Notes: generated by a model from the sequence alone, not told the origin. A stretch of 64,000 bases of DNA from an uncultured SAR116 cluster alpha proteobacterium (GCA_902578815.1 CACHEI010000010.1:1-64000); one strand, 5' to 3'. Shown: positions 28,141 to 37,657, numbered from the stretch's first letter. Made by a program: numbers and translations.

Positions 28141-30579
28141 ATGAAAACGCATGCACGCGTTGTTGTCATTGGGGGCGGTGTTGTTGGTGTCAGCACCTTG
28201 TACCATCTGGCTAAAAAAGGCTGGTCTGACGTTGTTCTTGTGGAACGCAGGGAACTGACCTCGGGTTCGACCTGGCATGCCGCCGGCCTGCTGCCGCTGT
28301 TCAACATGTCCTATTCCGTTGGCCAGGTGCATAAATATTCGGTCAAATTCTACCAGGAACTGCAGGAAGAGACAGGTATGGATGTCGGTTTCCGCAATGT
28401 CTCGAACATTCGTCTTGCCTCAAAGCCTGACCGCATGGACGAATATCGGCAATATGCCGGCGTTGCCAGCACCATTGGTGTCGATGTCCAGATTCTGACC
28501 CCTGAGGAGGTCAAGCATTACTGGCCAATGTGCAACACCGATGGCCTGATCGGTGCGATCCGGCACCCGGGTGACGGCTATATCCAGCCTGCCGACCTGA
28601 CACAGGCACTGGCGCGTGGCGCGCGGGATCGGGGCGCCGAAATCTATCGTAATACCACCGTGACCGCGATCAGCCGGACCACCGACAGCGAGTGGAAGGT
28701 GACAACCGACAAGGGCGAGATCAACTGCGAGCATGTGGTCAGCTGTTCGGGTAATTTTGCCCGCAAGACAGGCCAGATGGTTGGCTTGAACGTGCCGGTG
28801 ATCCCGGTTGAGCATCAATATATAGTCACCGAGGCGCATCAGGACATCAAGGACCGCCATGCGCGGGGCGAGCCAGAGATGGGAGTGCTGCGGGATTCTG
28901 ATGGTCAATGGTATATGCGCGAGGAGGCGGGTGGCTTGATCCTCGGCCCCTATGAAAAGGGCGCGCCAGCCTGCTATGTCGATGGGCCAGGCGATGACTC
29001 AGAATATGAATTGTTCCAGGAAGATCTTGAACGTCTGGAACCGCATATCGAGTCAGCGATAGAACGAGTTCCAGGTTTTGGCGAGGTTGGTGTGAAAAAG
29101 GTCTACAATGGCGCTATTGCCTACACGCCGGATGGCAATCCAATCATCGGTCCGGCATGGGATGTGCCGAATTTCTGGCTAAATGAGGGGCATAGCTTCG
29201 GCATCACCGCCGCTGGCGGCGCTGGCTGGCAGCTTGCCGAATGGATTGTTGAAGGCGAGCCAGCCATTGATATGCTAGGCGTCGACCCAAGGCGCTATGG
29301 CAGCTATACTTCGCAATCCTATCTAAAGGTCAAAAATGAAGAAGCCTATGAGAATGTGTTCACCATCCATTACCCGGATGAGGAGCGGGCTGCCGCGCGT
29401 CCGCTGCGCACTGCACCCTGCTATGACCGCCTAAAGGCCCTTGGTGCTGTGTTCGGCCAGAAATTTGGCTGGGAGCGGGCCAACTGGTTCGCGCCGGCGG
29501 AAACGCCGCAGGAGGATCACTGGTCCTTCCGCCGGTCGAACTGGTTTGAACATGTCGGCAATGAAGTCCGCAACGTTCAGGCAAATGCCGGTTTGCTGGA
29601 TATGTCGGCCTTTTCCAAATGCCGTATTTCCGGCTCGGGTGCCGAGGCTTTCCTCGATCATCTTGTTGCCAACAGGCTGCCAGGCAGGGTGGGGCGGGTT
29701 GCGCTTTGCCATGCCCTGACTGAACGCGGCGGGGTGCATTCTGAATTTACCATCCAGCGTGAATCTGAGGACAGTTTCTATCTTGTCGCCGCCGGCGCGG
29801 CACAGCGGCTGGATCATGACTGGATCAGGAAACACATGCCGGATGATGGCTCTGTCCGTTTCGACAACATTACCAATTCCATCGGTGTGCTGGTTCTGGC
29901 CGGACCAAAGGCACGTGACATTCTGCAGAAAATCACCCGCGCCGATCTCAGCAATGCGGCTTTTCCGTGGCTGTCCAGTCGCCTGATCGAGGTAAATCTC
30001 GCACCGGCAATGGCGTTCCGCATGAATTTTGTTGGCGAGCTTGGCTGGGAACTGCATCACCCGATCGAATATCAAAACCATATCTTTGATGCGCTGATGG
30101 ATGCCGGTGCCGAGTTTGGCCTGAAGCCCTTCGGCATCCGGGCCATGGACGCCATGCGGCTGGAGAAATCCTACCGCCTTGTTGGTACCGAATTGTCGAT
30201 CGAATATGCGGCGCTTGAGAGTGGCCTCGACAGGTTTGTTCATCTGAACAAGGGTGATTTCAAGGGACGCCAGAAACTCAGCCAGTGGCAGGAAGCTGGC
30301 TTTGCGAACACTATGGTCACGCTCGAGGTGCATGACACCACCGATGCCGATGCCATTGGCGGCAACCCGATCATGCTTCCCGATGGCGAGGTCATTGGCC
30401 GCGCGACCAGCGGTGGCTTTGGATTCCGCGTTAATAAATCCCTGGCTCTGGCGATGGTGCGGCCGGACCATGCCGCCGTCGACACGGAGCTGATGATCGA
30501 CATTCTTGACCAGCGCCTGCGAGCTACGATTGTCAACGAATCCCCCTATGACCCGGGTAATGAAAAACTGCGTGCCTGA
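28141..30579 (+). CDS. Dimethylglycine/sarcosine dehydrogenase-like FAD oxidoreductase with GcvT domains
   Basis: A protein of 812 residues. The N-terminal DAO-type flavin domain (about 5-370) has VVVIGGGVVGVSTLYHLA, then TSGSTWHAAGL, whose His (about 46) covalently carries FAD in dimethylglycine and sarcosine dehydrogenases. The C-terminal half (about 420-805) is a folate-binding GcvT region. The expected reaction is oxidative demethylation with capture of the C1 unit as methylene-THF. Dimethylglycine is the most likely substrate because an MttB-family gene follows 46 bases later and sarcosine oxidase genes lie beyond, but sarcosine or related amines cannot be excluded. GGGGAG precedes the ATG. 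Confidence 0.85.
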   Translation: MKTHARVVVIGGGVVGVSTLYHLAKKGWSDVVLVERRELTSGSTWHAAGLLPLFNMSYSVGQVHKYSVKFYQELQEETGMDVGFRNVSNIRLASKPDRMDEYRQYAGVASTIGVDVQILTPEEVKHYWPMCNTDGLIGAIRHPGDGYIQPADLTQALARGARDRGAEIYRNTTVTAISRTTDSEWKVTTDKGEINCEHVVSCSGNFARKTGQMVGLNVPVIPVEHQYIVTEAHQDIKDRHARGEPEMGVLRDSDGQWYMREEAGGLILGPYEKGAPACYVDGPGDDSEYELFQEDLERLEPHIESAIERVPGFGEVGVKKVYNGAIAYTPDGNPIIGPAWDVPNFWLNEGHSFGITAAGGAGWQLAEWIVEGEPAIDMLGVDPRRYGSYTSQSYLKVKNEEAYENVFTIHYPDEERAAARPLRTAPCYDRLKALGAVFGQKFGWERANWFAPAETPQEDHWSFRRSNWFEHVGNEVRNVQANAGLLDMSAFSKCRISGSGAEAFLDHLVANRLPGRVGRVALCHALTERGGVHSEFTIQRESEDSFYLVAAGAAQRLDHDWIRKHMPDDGSVRFDNITNSIGVLVLAGPKARDILQKITRADLSNAAFPWLSSRLIEVNLAPAMAFRMNFVGELGWELHHPIEYQNHIFDALMDAGAEFGLKPFGIRAMDAMRLEKSYRLVGTELSIEYAALESGLDRFVHLNKGDFKGRQKLSQWQEAGFANTMVTLEVHDTTDADAIGGNPIMLPDGEVIGRATSGGFGFRVNKSLALAMVRPDHAAVDTELMIDILDQRLRATIVNESPYDPGNEKLRA

Positions 30580-30625
30580 GCTGCTTGGCGAATAACAACA
30601 GCGTCGCAGGAGAGGAAACAAGTAA

Positions 30626-32179
30626 ATGTCTGAAATTCAGGTAACAGGGCGGCGTTCGCGTCGCGGCGGCGGGCGTGATGCGCGGCGTCAATTGCGGACC
30701 GGTGGCGGTGGCGGTGCTAGCGCGCCGTTCATTACGCGCAACATTCCGCCTGTCGATATTCTCAGTGATGAGGCGACAGAGATCATTGAGGCCAATGCCG
30801 AGACCATCCTTGAGGACATCGGCATTGATTTTCGTGATGATACGGAGGCGCTCGATATCCTGCGCAATGTCGGCTGCGACGTAAAAGGTGAACGGGTGCA
30901 TTTTCCCCGCGGGCTGGCGCGCCAGCTTTGCGCCACGGCCCCTGCCAGCTTCACCCAACATGCGCGCAATTCTGCCCGCTCTGTGGAGATAGGGGGAAAT
31001 AAGATAGTGTTTGCGCCTGTCTATGGCCCGCCATTTGTTCGTGATCTTGAGGGTGAGCGCCGTTATGCCACGATGAATGATTTCTGCAATTTCGTGAAAC
31101 TCGTCTATATGCATCCCGGTTTTCACCATTCCGGCGGTACCGTCTGCGAGCCTGTCGATCTGCCGGTGACAAAGCGTCATCTCGAGATGATCTATGCGCA
31201 TCAGCGCCTGTCCGACAAGCCCTATATGGGTTCGGTCACGGCCCCTAGCCGGGCGCAGGACACGGTTGATATGTCAAAAATCCTGTTTGGTGACGAGTTT
31301 GTTGCCAACAACACGGTCTGTGTCAGCCTGATAAATGCCAATTCGCCGATGACCTGGGATGACACAATGCTGGGCGCGCTTAAGGTCTATGCACGGAACA
31401 ATCAGGCGGTGATCACCGCGCCGTTCATTCTGGCCGGGGCAATGTCGCCGGTCTCGGTTGCTGGCACACTTGCCCAGACCCTTGCCGAAGCGATGAGCGG
31501 CATCGCCTTCACCCAGGCGGTCAATCCTGGCGCGCCAGTGATTTTTGGTAGTTTTGCCAGCTCGATGTCGATGCAGACAGGCGCCCCGACCTTCGGCACG
31601 CCGGAACCTGCCAAGGTGCTTTATGGCTGCGCCAAACTGGCTCGCCGTCTTGGGGTGCCGTTCCGTTCTGGCGGCTCGCTCACCGGGGCCAAGACCCCTG
31701 ATGCGCAGGCCGCTTATGAGTCCACCCATACCATTTTGCCAACGGTGATGGGCGGCGTTAATTTTGTTCTTCATGCTGGCGGATGGATGGAGGGCGGTCT
31801 GGTCGCCGACTACGCCAAGCTGCTGCTTGATGCCGATCAATTGACGATGATGCAGAATTTGGTCGATGGCATTGATGTGTCGGAAAACGGCCAGGCGATG
31901 AATGCGCTTCACGAAACCGGCCCGGGCCAGCATTTCCTCGGCTCATCCCACACCCAGGCGAATTTTGAGACGGCTTTCTGGCGCTCGGAAATGGCCGACA
32001 ACAACACTTTTGAACAATGGTCATCCGAAGGCTGCATCGAGAGCAATGCCAGAGCCCGCGTTCGCGTTCGCGAGATGCTGGATTCATATCAGGAACCGGC
32101 CCTCGATAAGGCGATTGATGAGGCACTGCGCGCCTTTATTGCCTGCCGGATGGAGGAGTTGCCGGACGCCGACTACTAG
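30626..32179 (+). CDS. Trimethylamine methyltransferase (MttB) family protein, non-pyrrolysine type
   Basis: A TIM-barrel corrinoid-dependent methyltransferase of 517 residues. The frame has no internal amber codon, so it lacks the pyrrolysine of true trimethylamine methyltransferase. Characterised non-Pyl members act on glycine betaine and other quaternary amines. Segments include VDILSDEATEIIEANAETIL near the start, APVYGPPFVRDLEG, NAGPM-equivalent NANSPMTWDD, and VMGGVNFVLHAGGWMEGG. Residues about 6-31 are an Arg/Gly-rich tail before the family domain. It lies 46 bases after the dehydrogenase gene, probably one operon. The corrinoid partner is likely the gene at 2.3 kb. Confidence 0.87.
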   Translation: MSEIQVTGRRSRRGGGRDARRQLRTGGGGGASAPFITRNIPPVDILSDEATEIIEANAETILEDIGIDFRDDTEALDILRNVGCDVKGERVHFPRGLARQLCATAPASFTQHARNSARSVEIGGNKIVFAPVYGPPFVRDLEGERRYATMNDFCNFVKLVYMHPGFHHSGGTVCEPVDLPVTKRHLEMIYAHQRLSDKPYMGSVTAPSRAQDTVDMSKILFGDEFVANNTVCVSLINANSPMTWDDTMLGALKVYARNNQAVITAPFILAGAMSPVSVAGTLAQTLAEAMSGIAFTQAVNPGAPVIFGSFASSMSMQTGAPTFGTPEPAKVLYGCAKLARRLGVPFRSGGSLTGAKTPDAQAAYESTHTILPTVMGGVNFVLHAGGWMEGGLVADYAKLLLDADQLTMMQNLVDGIDVSENGQAMNALHETGPGQHFLGSSHTQANFETAFWRSEMADNNTFEQWSSEGCIESNARARVRVREMLDSYQEPALDKAIDEALRAFIACRMEELPDADY

Positions 32180-32209
32180 GTCAGCAGACATTCATGCCTC
32201 GGAAATCAC

Positions 32210-32240
32210 AAAAGCCCCGGTGATCTGGCCGAGGCTTTTT
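32210..32240. terminator. Bidirectional terminator between the MttB-family gene and soxG
   Basis: AAAAGCC (32210-32216) pairs with GGCTTTT (32233-32239). A C/A mismatch follows, then CGG (32218-32220) pairs with CCG (32229-32231) around an eight-base loop. The T-run serves the + strand, and the A-run gives T's on the minus strand. It lies exactly between two convergent operons. Confidence 0.75.
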
Positions 32241-32262
32241 GCTCGTAAGGCTACCGCTTCAC

Positions 32263-32877
32263 CTAACCCTGAAAGACAAAGCCGAACTCAAGTGCTGCAT
32301 CTTGCAACCAGTCGAGCGTATAGGCGGCAAAGCTCGTCCGGCAGATCAGCAGGAAGCAATTTTCATCGGTGGCGATCATTGTCACACCGGCATGCGCCAG
32401 CATCGTCTGCGCACATTGGCCGGGGACAAATTTTTTGGGATGCAGATCAAGCGCACAGCCCTTGGCGAGTACCGCCCGCACGTCCGGTCCCTCAACCTGC
32501 AGAACGCAGAGCGCGTCAGTGACATTTGTTGCGGCGAAATGCTGGCCGGCAAGATCGTCACTGATCTTGCGCCGCAGATCGCGCTCCATACCGGCCTCGC
32601 ACAGCAGCAGCGCCTCATCCGGGCCAAGCCAAACAATGTGCCGGGCTCCGGCTGAACTGACCATATTGTTGGCCGGGGGAAACTCACAGCCTGTATGGTT
32701 CCAGATCACCTTGGCGAAGGCCTTGGTGCCGCGGATGTTGATCTTGCCAATATGCGCCACCTCCTTTATGAGCAGACCGGCGCTGCCACCATCTGGGGCG
32801 GCGGTACTCATACCGGCGCGCCCGGCAAGGGCGTTGCGGCCGGTAAGCATTGCATCACCTGTCATGATATCAGCCAT
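32263..32877 (-). CDS. soxG: Sarcosine oxidase gamma subunit
   Basis: The small gamma subunit of heterotetrameric sarcosine oxidase (204 residues). The family shows low conservation, but GARHIVWLGPDEALLL, then VTDALCVLQVEGPDVRAVLAKGC and LDLHPKKF are typical. It resembles a GcvT/YgfZ folate-binding fold. The start at 32877 overlaps the soxA stop by eight bases, indicating coupling. The longer frame to 32919 would run further into soxA and was not used. It is the last gene of soxBDAG. Confidence 0.87.
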   Translation of the reverse strand: MADIMTGDAMLTGRNALAGRAGMSTAAPDGGSAGLLIKEVAHIGKINIRGTKAFAKVIWNHTGCEFPPANNMVSSAGARHIVWLGPDEALLLCEAGMERDLRRKISDDLAGQHFAATNVTDALCVLQVEGPDVRAVLAKGCALDLHPKKFVPGQCAQTMLAHAGVTMIATDENCFLLICRTSFAAYTLDWLQDAALEFGFVFQG

Positions 32878-35800
32878 TGATCCGCTCTCCTTTCGCGTCA
32901 AAGAACGTCGGCTCCACAATTTCCGCCTCGATCACATCGCCATCGAGCATCGGAAAATACACCGTCGAACCCAGCATGCTATGGCCGCCCTTGAGCATCG
33001 CCATGGCGATCGACGAGCCGACATTTGGCGAGTAATAGGACGATGTCACCTGGCCAAGCATTTCCATTGGCATCGGCTGGTCTGGGTCAATCACCGCATG
33101 CGCTCCCTCGGGGATCACTCGCTGGCTGTCGGTTGTCAGGAGGCCGACAAGCTGTTTGCGGTCGTCAAAGCCCATCGAGGCTCTGGCCAGCGCCCGCTTG
33201 CCGATGAAATCGGGTTTCACATCAGACACGATCCAGTCCATTTTCAGGTCCTGCGGCGTGACCGAACCATCGGTTTCCTGGCCAACGATGATGAAGCCCT
33301 TCTCGGCGCGCAGCACATGCATCGCCTCGGTGCCATAGGGGGTAATGCCGAACTCAGCACCGGCCTCCATCAACAAGGTCCAGAGCGCCAGCCCGTGGCG
33401 TGCCTTGACATTGATTTCGTAGGACAGCTCGCCGGTAAAGGAAATCCGGAAAAGCCGCACTGGCAATCCACCAAGATGCGCTTCCTGCATCGACATGAAC
33501 GGAAATGAAGAGGCGCTGAGATCGATATCAACACCAGCTGCCTCTAGGATTTTTGCGGCATTCGGCCCGGACAAGGTGGCAACGGACCATTCCTCAGTCA
33601 CCGAGGTCAGATACACCTTGAGCTCCTGCCATTCGGTCTGCAGCCATTCCTCCATCCAGTCAAGGACATTAGCGGCTCCGCCGGTTGTCGTTGTCATGTG
33701 GAAATGATCTTCGGCGAGGCGCGTCGTCACACCATCATCCATGACCATCCCGTCATCCTTGAGCATCAGCCCATAGCGGCATTTGCCAACGCCGAGCTTC
33801 AGCCAGCTGTTGGTATAGATGCGGTTGAGAAACTCGGCGGCATCCGGCCCGCGAATGTCGATCTTGCCGAGCGTTGATGCGTCCAGAAGACCTGCTGTTG
33901 TCCGCGCTGCCAGCACCTCTCGGTTGACCGCCTCGGTCATGGTCTCACCCTCCTTGGGGTAGTACCAGGCGCGCATCCACTGGCCGACATGCTCAAAACT
34001 GGCACCGTTGGCGCGGTGCCAGTCATCCATGCGTGTCAGCCGTGTGGGATCGAAGAGATGGCCGATATCGCGCGCGGCAATCGCGCCGATATTTGCCGGT
34101 GTATAGGGCATGCGGAACGTCGTTGTGCCAACTTCGGGGATCTCACTGCCAAGCGTGTTGGCGAGAATGGCCAGCGCGTTGATGTTCGATGTCTTGCCCT
34201 GATCGGTTGCCATTCCCATCGTGGTGTAGCGTTTGAGATGCTCGACTGACTGAAAGCCCTCGCGCGCGGCAAGCACAACGTCAGATGCTGTTACATCATT
34301 CTGGAAATCGACAAACGCCTTTGGCCCTCTGCCCGGACCCTCACCGTTGGTGATTTTCCATGCTGCGAGTGGGCGCCAGCTCTGTTTTGGCGTGTCCAGA
34401 GCGGGGGCCTCGATGGTGGCAGACGTCTTGAAACCGGTGGCGCTGGCGGCCTTGGCACCAGCCCGTGCGCCTTCGCGCAGTGCCGCGCCAAGATCGAAAC
34501 CGCCATTGCACGCCCCGGCGTTGAATGAGGCTTCATGCGTTGCTGACGGTTTGAAACACAGGTTCCGGTCATCCCATTCCAGCTTGCCGCGTGCCTGCGA
34601 ATGCAGATGCACCGCGGGGGACAGGCCGCCTGACATGGCGATCAGGTCACAATCCATATGAACGGCATCACCAATGATCTGGGTGGCCCCCTCATTAACA
34701 GGGCAGATCTCGGCGCGGGCCACACGATGGCCGCCATGGGCAAGCGTGACAGCATGCCCGGCCATGATCGCGATCTCTGCATCCCTGGCGGCAGTGATCA
34801 ATGGCCCAGCCGCATCGATCCGCAGATCGACCACGACCACATTCGCGCCGGCCTCATCAAGGCTGAGCGCGGTTCGGTAGGCATCATCATTATTTGTCAC
34901 CACAATCGCGCGGTTGCCAGGCAGAACGCCATAGCGGTTGACGAAATTGCGCACTGCGCCTGCCAGCATCACACCAGGCAGATCATTGCCGGAAAACACC
35001 AGGGGCCGTTCATGCGCGCCCTGCGCCAGCACGGTCTGGCCGGCCCGCACTTTCCAAAGCCGCTGGCGCGGTAGATGCGCTGGCCGCTCAGCCAGATGGT
35101 CGGTAACGCGCTCCACGAGCGTCAGGTAATTATGGTCCATATAGCCAAACACCGTCGTGCGTGGCAACAGCGTGACCTCGGGTATCGTTTCAAGTTCGGC
35201 AACCATCCCGGCGATCCAGGCGCTTGCATCCACACCTTCAATTCGGGTGTCATTCTCAGCCAGCAGCCAGCCGCCAAACTCATTCTGCTCATCGGCCAGA
35301 ATCACCCGGGCACCGCTGCGTCCGGCATGAAGCGCCGCCATCAGGCCTGCGGCGCCGCCTCCGGCAACCAATACATCACAATGCGCATGTGTCTTTTCAT
35401 ACCGGTCCGGGTCGTTATGGTCGTCCGCCACCCTGCCAAGGCCGGCGGCATAGCGAATGACACGTTCATAGCTCATCCACATCGAGGCCGGCCACATGAA
35501 GGTCTTGTAATAGAAGCCAGCCGGAAAGAAGCGCGCCAGCAGCGAATTCACCGCGCCGATATCGAATTTCAGCGAGGGTGTGCGGTTCTGGCTCTGGGCA
35601 TACAGCCCCTCGAATAGCTCAATCTGCGTGGCGCGCAGATTGGGTTCGGCATAGGCACCCCGGCCAAGCCGTATCAGCGCGTTTGGTTCCTCAGACCCAC
35701 TCCCAAGAATTCCGCGCGGGCGGTGATATTTGAATGACCTGCCAACCAGGTGCACATTGTTGGCCAGCAGCGCCGAGGCCAGCGTGTCACCTTCGTAGCC

Positions 35801-35914
35801 CTGATATTGCTTGCAATCAAAGGTAAAGGTGATTGGCTTTGTCCGATTAATACGGCCACCTCTGCTAAGCCGACTCATCTGACGGGCGGCTCGTTTTGGT
35901 TTCAAAAGTCTCAT
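32870..35914 (-). CDS. soxA: Sarcosine oxidase alpha subunit
   Basis: The large subunit (1014 residues) of tetrameric sarcosine oxidase. Order of parts: an N-terminal ferredoxin-like region with FDCKQYQGYEGDTLASALLAN and VGRSFKYHRPRGI; a dinucleotide domain with VLVAGGGAAGLMAALHAGRSG (about 185-205); and a C-terminal GcvT-type folate domain (about 600-1010). With SoxB it oxidises sarcosine to glycine, forming methylene-THF and H2O2. It starts at the soxD stop (TAATG, one-base overlap). An alternative start at 35878 would remove the basic MRLLKPKRAARQ leader. Confidence 0.94.
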   Translation of the reverse strand: MRLLKPKRAARQMSRLSRGGRINRTKPITFTFDCKQYQGYEGDTLASALLANNVHLVGRSFKYHRPRGILGSGSEEPNALIRLGRGAYAEPNLRATQIELFEGLYAQSQNRTPSLKFDIGAVNSLLARFFPAGFYYKTFMWPASMWMSYERVIRYAAGLGRVADDHNDPDRYEKTHAHCDVLVAGGGAAGLMAALHAGRSGARVILADEQNEFGGWLLAENDTRIEGVDASAWIAGMVAELETIPEVTLLPRTTVFGYMDHNYLTLVERVTDHLAERPAHLPRQRLWKVRAGQTVLAQGAHERPLVFSGNDLPGVMLAGAVRNFVNRYGVLPGNRAIVVTNNDDAYRTALSLDEAGANVVVVDLRIDAAGPLITAARDAEIAIMAGHAVTLAHGGHRVARAEICPVNEGATQIIGDAVHMDCDLIAMSGGLSPAVHLHSQARGKLEWDDRNLCFKPSATHEASFNAGACNGGFDLGAALREGARAGAKAASATGFKTSATIEAPALDTPKQSWRPLAAWKITNGEGPGRGPKAFVDFQNDVTASDVVLAAREGFQSVEHLKRYTTMGMATDQGKTSNINALAILANTLGSEIPEVGTTTFRMPYTPANIGAIAARDIGHLFDPTRLTRMDDWHRANGASFEHVGQWMRAWYYPKEGETMTEAVNREVLAARTTAGLLDASTLGKIDIRGPDAAEFLNRIYTNSWLKLGVGKCRYGLMLKDDGMVMDDGVTTRLAEDHFHMTTTTGGAANVLDWMEEWLQTEWQELKVYLTSVTEEWSVATLSGPNAAKILEAAGVDIDLSASSFPFMSMQEAHLGGLPVRLFRISFTGELSYEINVKARHGLALWTLLMEAGAEFGITPYGTEAMHVLRAEKGFIIVGQETDGSVTPQDLKMDWIVSDVKPDFIGKRALARASMGFDDRKQLVGLLTTDSQRVIPEGAHAVIDPDQPMPMEMLGQVTSSYYSPNVGSSIAMAMLKGGHSMLGSTVYFPMLDGDVIEAEIVEPTFFDAKGERING

Positions 35915-36318
35915 TATCGGCCTTCCTGCCTGCTGGCCGTGCCACCTGTTTTCTTCGCTGCCGCATTATGCTGGGAGGGTTTCTGCGCTGCCTTTTCCGC
36001 GGTGGTGTCCCGCCGCCAGCTGGCAGCATATGTTTCCAGCGCCTCAGCTTTGCGAGGCAATGCGCCCATTGGATACACTTCGATGATCTCGTGGGTCACC
36101 GTGTCACGCGCGACATTGAACCAGCGCCTGCAGCCGGCGGTGTGCCGCCATCTTTCCAGAAACAGGCCTTTGGGATTATCGCGTAGGAACAGGTACTCGG
36201 CGAACTCGGCATCGTTAATGCTGTTTTCAGCAAGCGGACGCGCGATATGTGCCTCGCCTCCGCAGGCAAATTCACTTTCCTCGCGCGGGCCACAATATGG
36301 GCAGTTGATAATAAGCAT
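35914..36318 (-). CDS. soxD: Sarcosine oxidase delta subunit
   Basis: A 134-residue delta subunit. It opens MLIINCPYCGPREESEFACGG, with the Cys pair that, together with later Cys/His residues, binds zinc in this family. The SINDAEFAEYLFLRDNPKG block and RWRHTAGCRRWFNVARDTV match the conserved core of about 95 residues. The C-terminal 40 residues are a low-complexity Ala/Lys/Gly-rich extension. It lies 21 bases after soxB and overlaps soxA by one base. Confidence 0.92.
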   Translation of the reverse strand: MLIINCPYCGPREESEFACGGEAHIARPLAENSINDAEFAEYLFLRDNPKGLFLERWRHTAGCRRWFNVARDTVTHEIIEVYPMGALPRKAEALETYAASWRRDTTAEKAAQKPSQHNAAAKKTGGTASRQEGR

Positions 36319-36339
36319 TTTCCTGTCTCCCAGACTTGC

Positions 36340-37638
36340 CTAATGTGCCACGCCGGCGGCGCCATGCTCGTCGATCAAGAGGCCTGTCTGGAACCGGTCA
36401 AGCGTGTAGGGCGCGGCAATCCTGTTTGGCCTGTCATTGGCAATCAGATCGGCGAAAACATGGCCGGAACCGGGCGTTGCCTTGAAGCCGCCAGTACCCC
36501 AGCCACAGTTGAAATACAGCCCCTCGACATCTGTCTTCGAAATGATTGGAGAGGCATCGGGACAGGTGTCCACAATGCCGCCCCAATGGCGCAGCATCCG
36601 CAGGCGTGACAGGACCGGAAATAGCTCAACCGCCGCCGCCAGCATATGTTCTGGCACCGGGAAGGAGCCGCGCTGAGCATAGGAATTGTATTTGTCAACA
36701 CCGGCACCAAGCACCATCTCGCCCTTGTCCGATTGGCTGATATACATATGCACCGCATTCGACATGATCACCGTATTGAGGATTGGCTTGATTGGCTCCG
36801 AGACAAGCGCCTGCAGCGGCCGGCTTGCGAGGGGCAGGCGGATATCGGCCATCGCCGCAATTACACTCGAATGGCCGGCAACGACACAGCCCACCTTTCG
36901 CGTTTTGATATAGCCACGGTTGGTCTCAATCCCGATGATTTTGCCGCGCTCACGGCGTAGAGCTGTCACCTCACAATTCTGGATGATGTCAACGCCCAGA
37001 TCGTCGGCCGCCCGTGCATAGCCCCAGGCAACGGCGTCATGCCGCGCTGTGCCGCCACGTTTCTGTAGAAAGCCCCCCATAACTGGGTAGCGTATCGACT
37101 GGTCGATATTGATTGTCGGCACGAATTTCTTGATCTCAGAAGGTCCCAGAATTTCTGAGTCAATACCATTCAGGCGAATGGCATGGACACGGCGCGACAT
37201 TTCGCGCAATTCATGTTCGCTATGCGCAATCGTTAGCACACCGCGCTGGCTGAACATCACATTATAATTAAGGTCCTGCGACATGCCTTCCCATAATTTA
37301 AGCGCATGTTCATAGATCGCCGCCGACTCGTCCCACAGATAGTTCGAGCGGATGATTGTCGTGTTGCGGCCGGTATTACCGCCACCAAGCCAGCCCTTTT
37401 CTACCACGGCGATATTTGTCATGCCATGCACTGCAGCCAGATAATAGGCGGTGGAAAGGCCATGGCCACCGCCGCCAATGATCACAGCATCATATTCATC
37501 TCTGGGTGCGGCATCGCGCCAGGCGCGCTGCCAGTCCTGATGATAATTCATCGCCTCCCTGGCTATCGCGAAAGCCGAATATTTCGGCTTTCCGCCTGGC
37601 AGGCCGCGCTGTCCGCGGTCGGGCTTATGTGATGCCAT
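36340..37638 (-). CDS. soxB: Sarcosine oxidase beta subunit
   Basis: The flavin subunit (432 residues). The FAD-binding motif VIIGGGGHGLSTAYYLA is at about 52-68, followed by VVEKGWLGGGNTGRNTTIIRSNY. The His in ARHDAVAW (about residue 200) matches the residue that carries covalent FMN in characterised SoxB. It contains the sarcosine-binding site. It is the first gene of soxBDAG, after a leader with a strong hairpin and an AAGAGG site just before the ATG. The first 35 residues (Lys/Pro/Gly-rich) extend beyond many homologues. Confidence 0.94.
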   Translation of the reverse strand: MASHKPDRGQRGLPGGKPKYSAFAIAREAMNYHQDWQRAWRDAAPRDEYDAVIIGGGGHGLSTAYYLAAVHGMTNIAVVEKGWLGGGNTGRNTTIIRSNYLWDESAAIYEHALKLWEGMSQDLNYNVMFSQRGVLTIAHSEHELREMSRRVHAIRLNGIDSEILGPSEIKKFVPTINIDQSIRYPVMGGFLQKRGGTARHDAVAWGYARAADDLGVDIIQNCEVTALRRERGKIIGIETNRGYIKTRKVGCVVAGHSSVIAAMADIRLPLASRPLQALVSEPIKPILNTVIMSNAVHMYISQSDKGEMVLGAGVDKYNSYAQRGSFPVPEHMLAAAVELFPVLSRLRMLRHWGGIVDTCPDASPIISKTDVEGLYFNCGWGTGGFKATPGSGHVFADLIANDRPNRIAAPYTLDRFQTGLLIDEHGAAGVAH

Positions 37639-37657
37639 TATATAAATCCTCTTTTAC

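Noticed and set aside
29431-30621. Minus-strand frame of 396 codons over the dimethylglycine-dehydrogenase-like gene
   Set aside because: Antisense to conserved GcvT coding sequence, no ribosome-binding site and no recognisable protein features.
32369-33508. Plus-strand frame of 379 codons over soxG/soxA
   Set aside because: Shadow of the sox genes read in reverse; low-complexity translation, and the sense strand is clearly coding.
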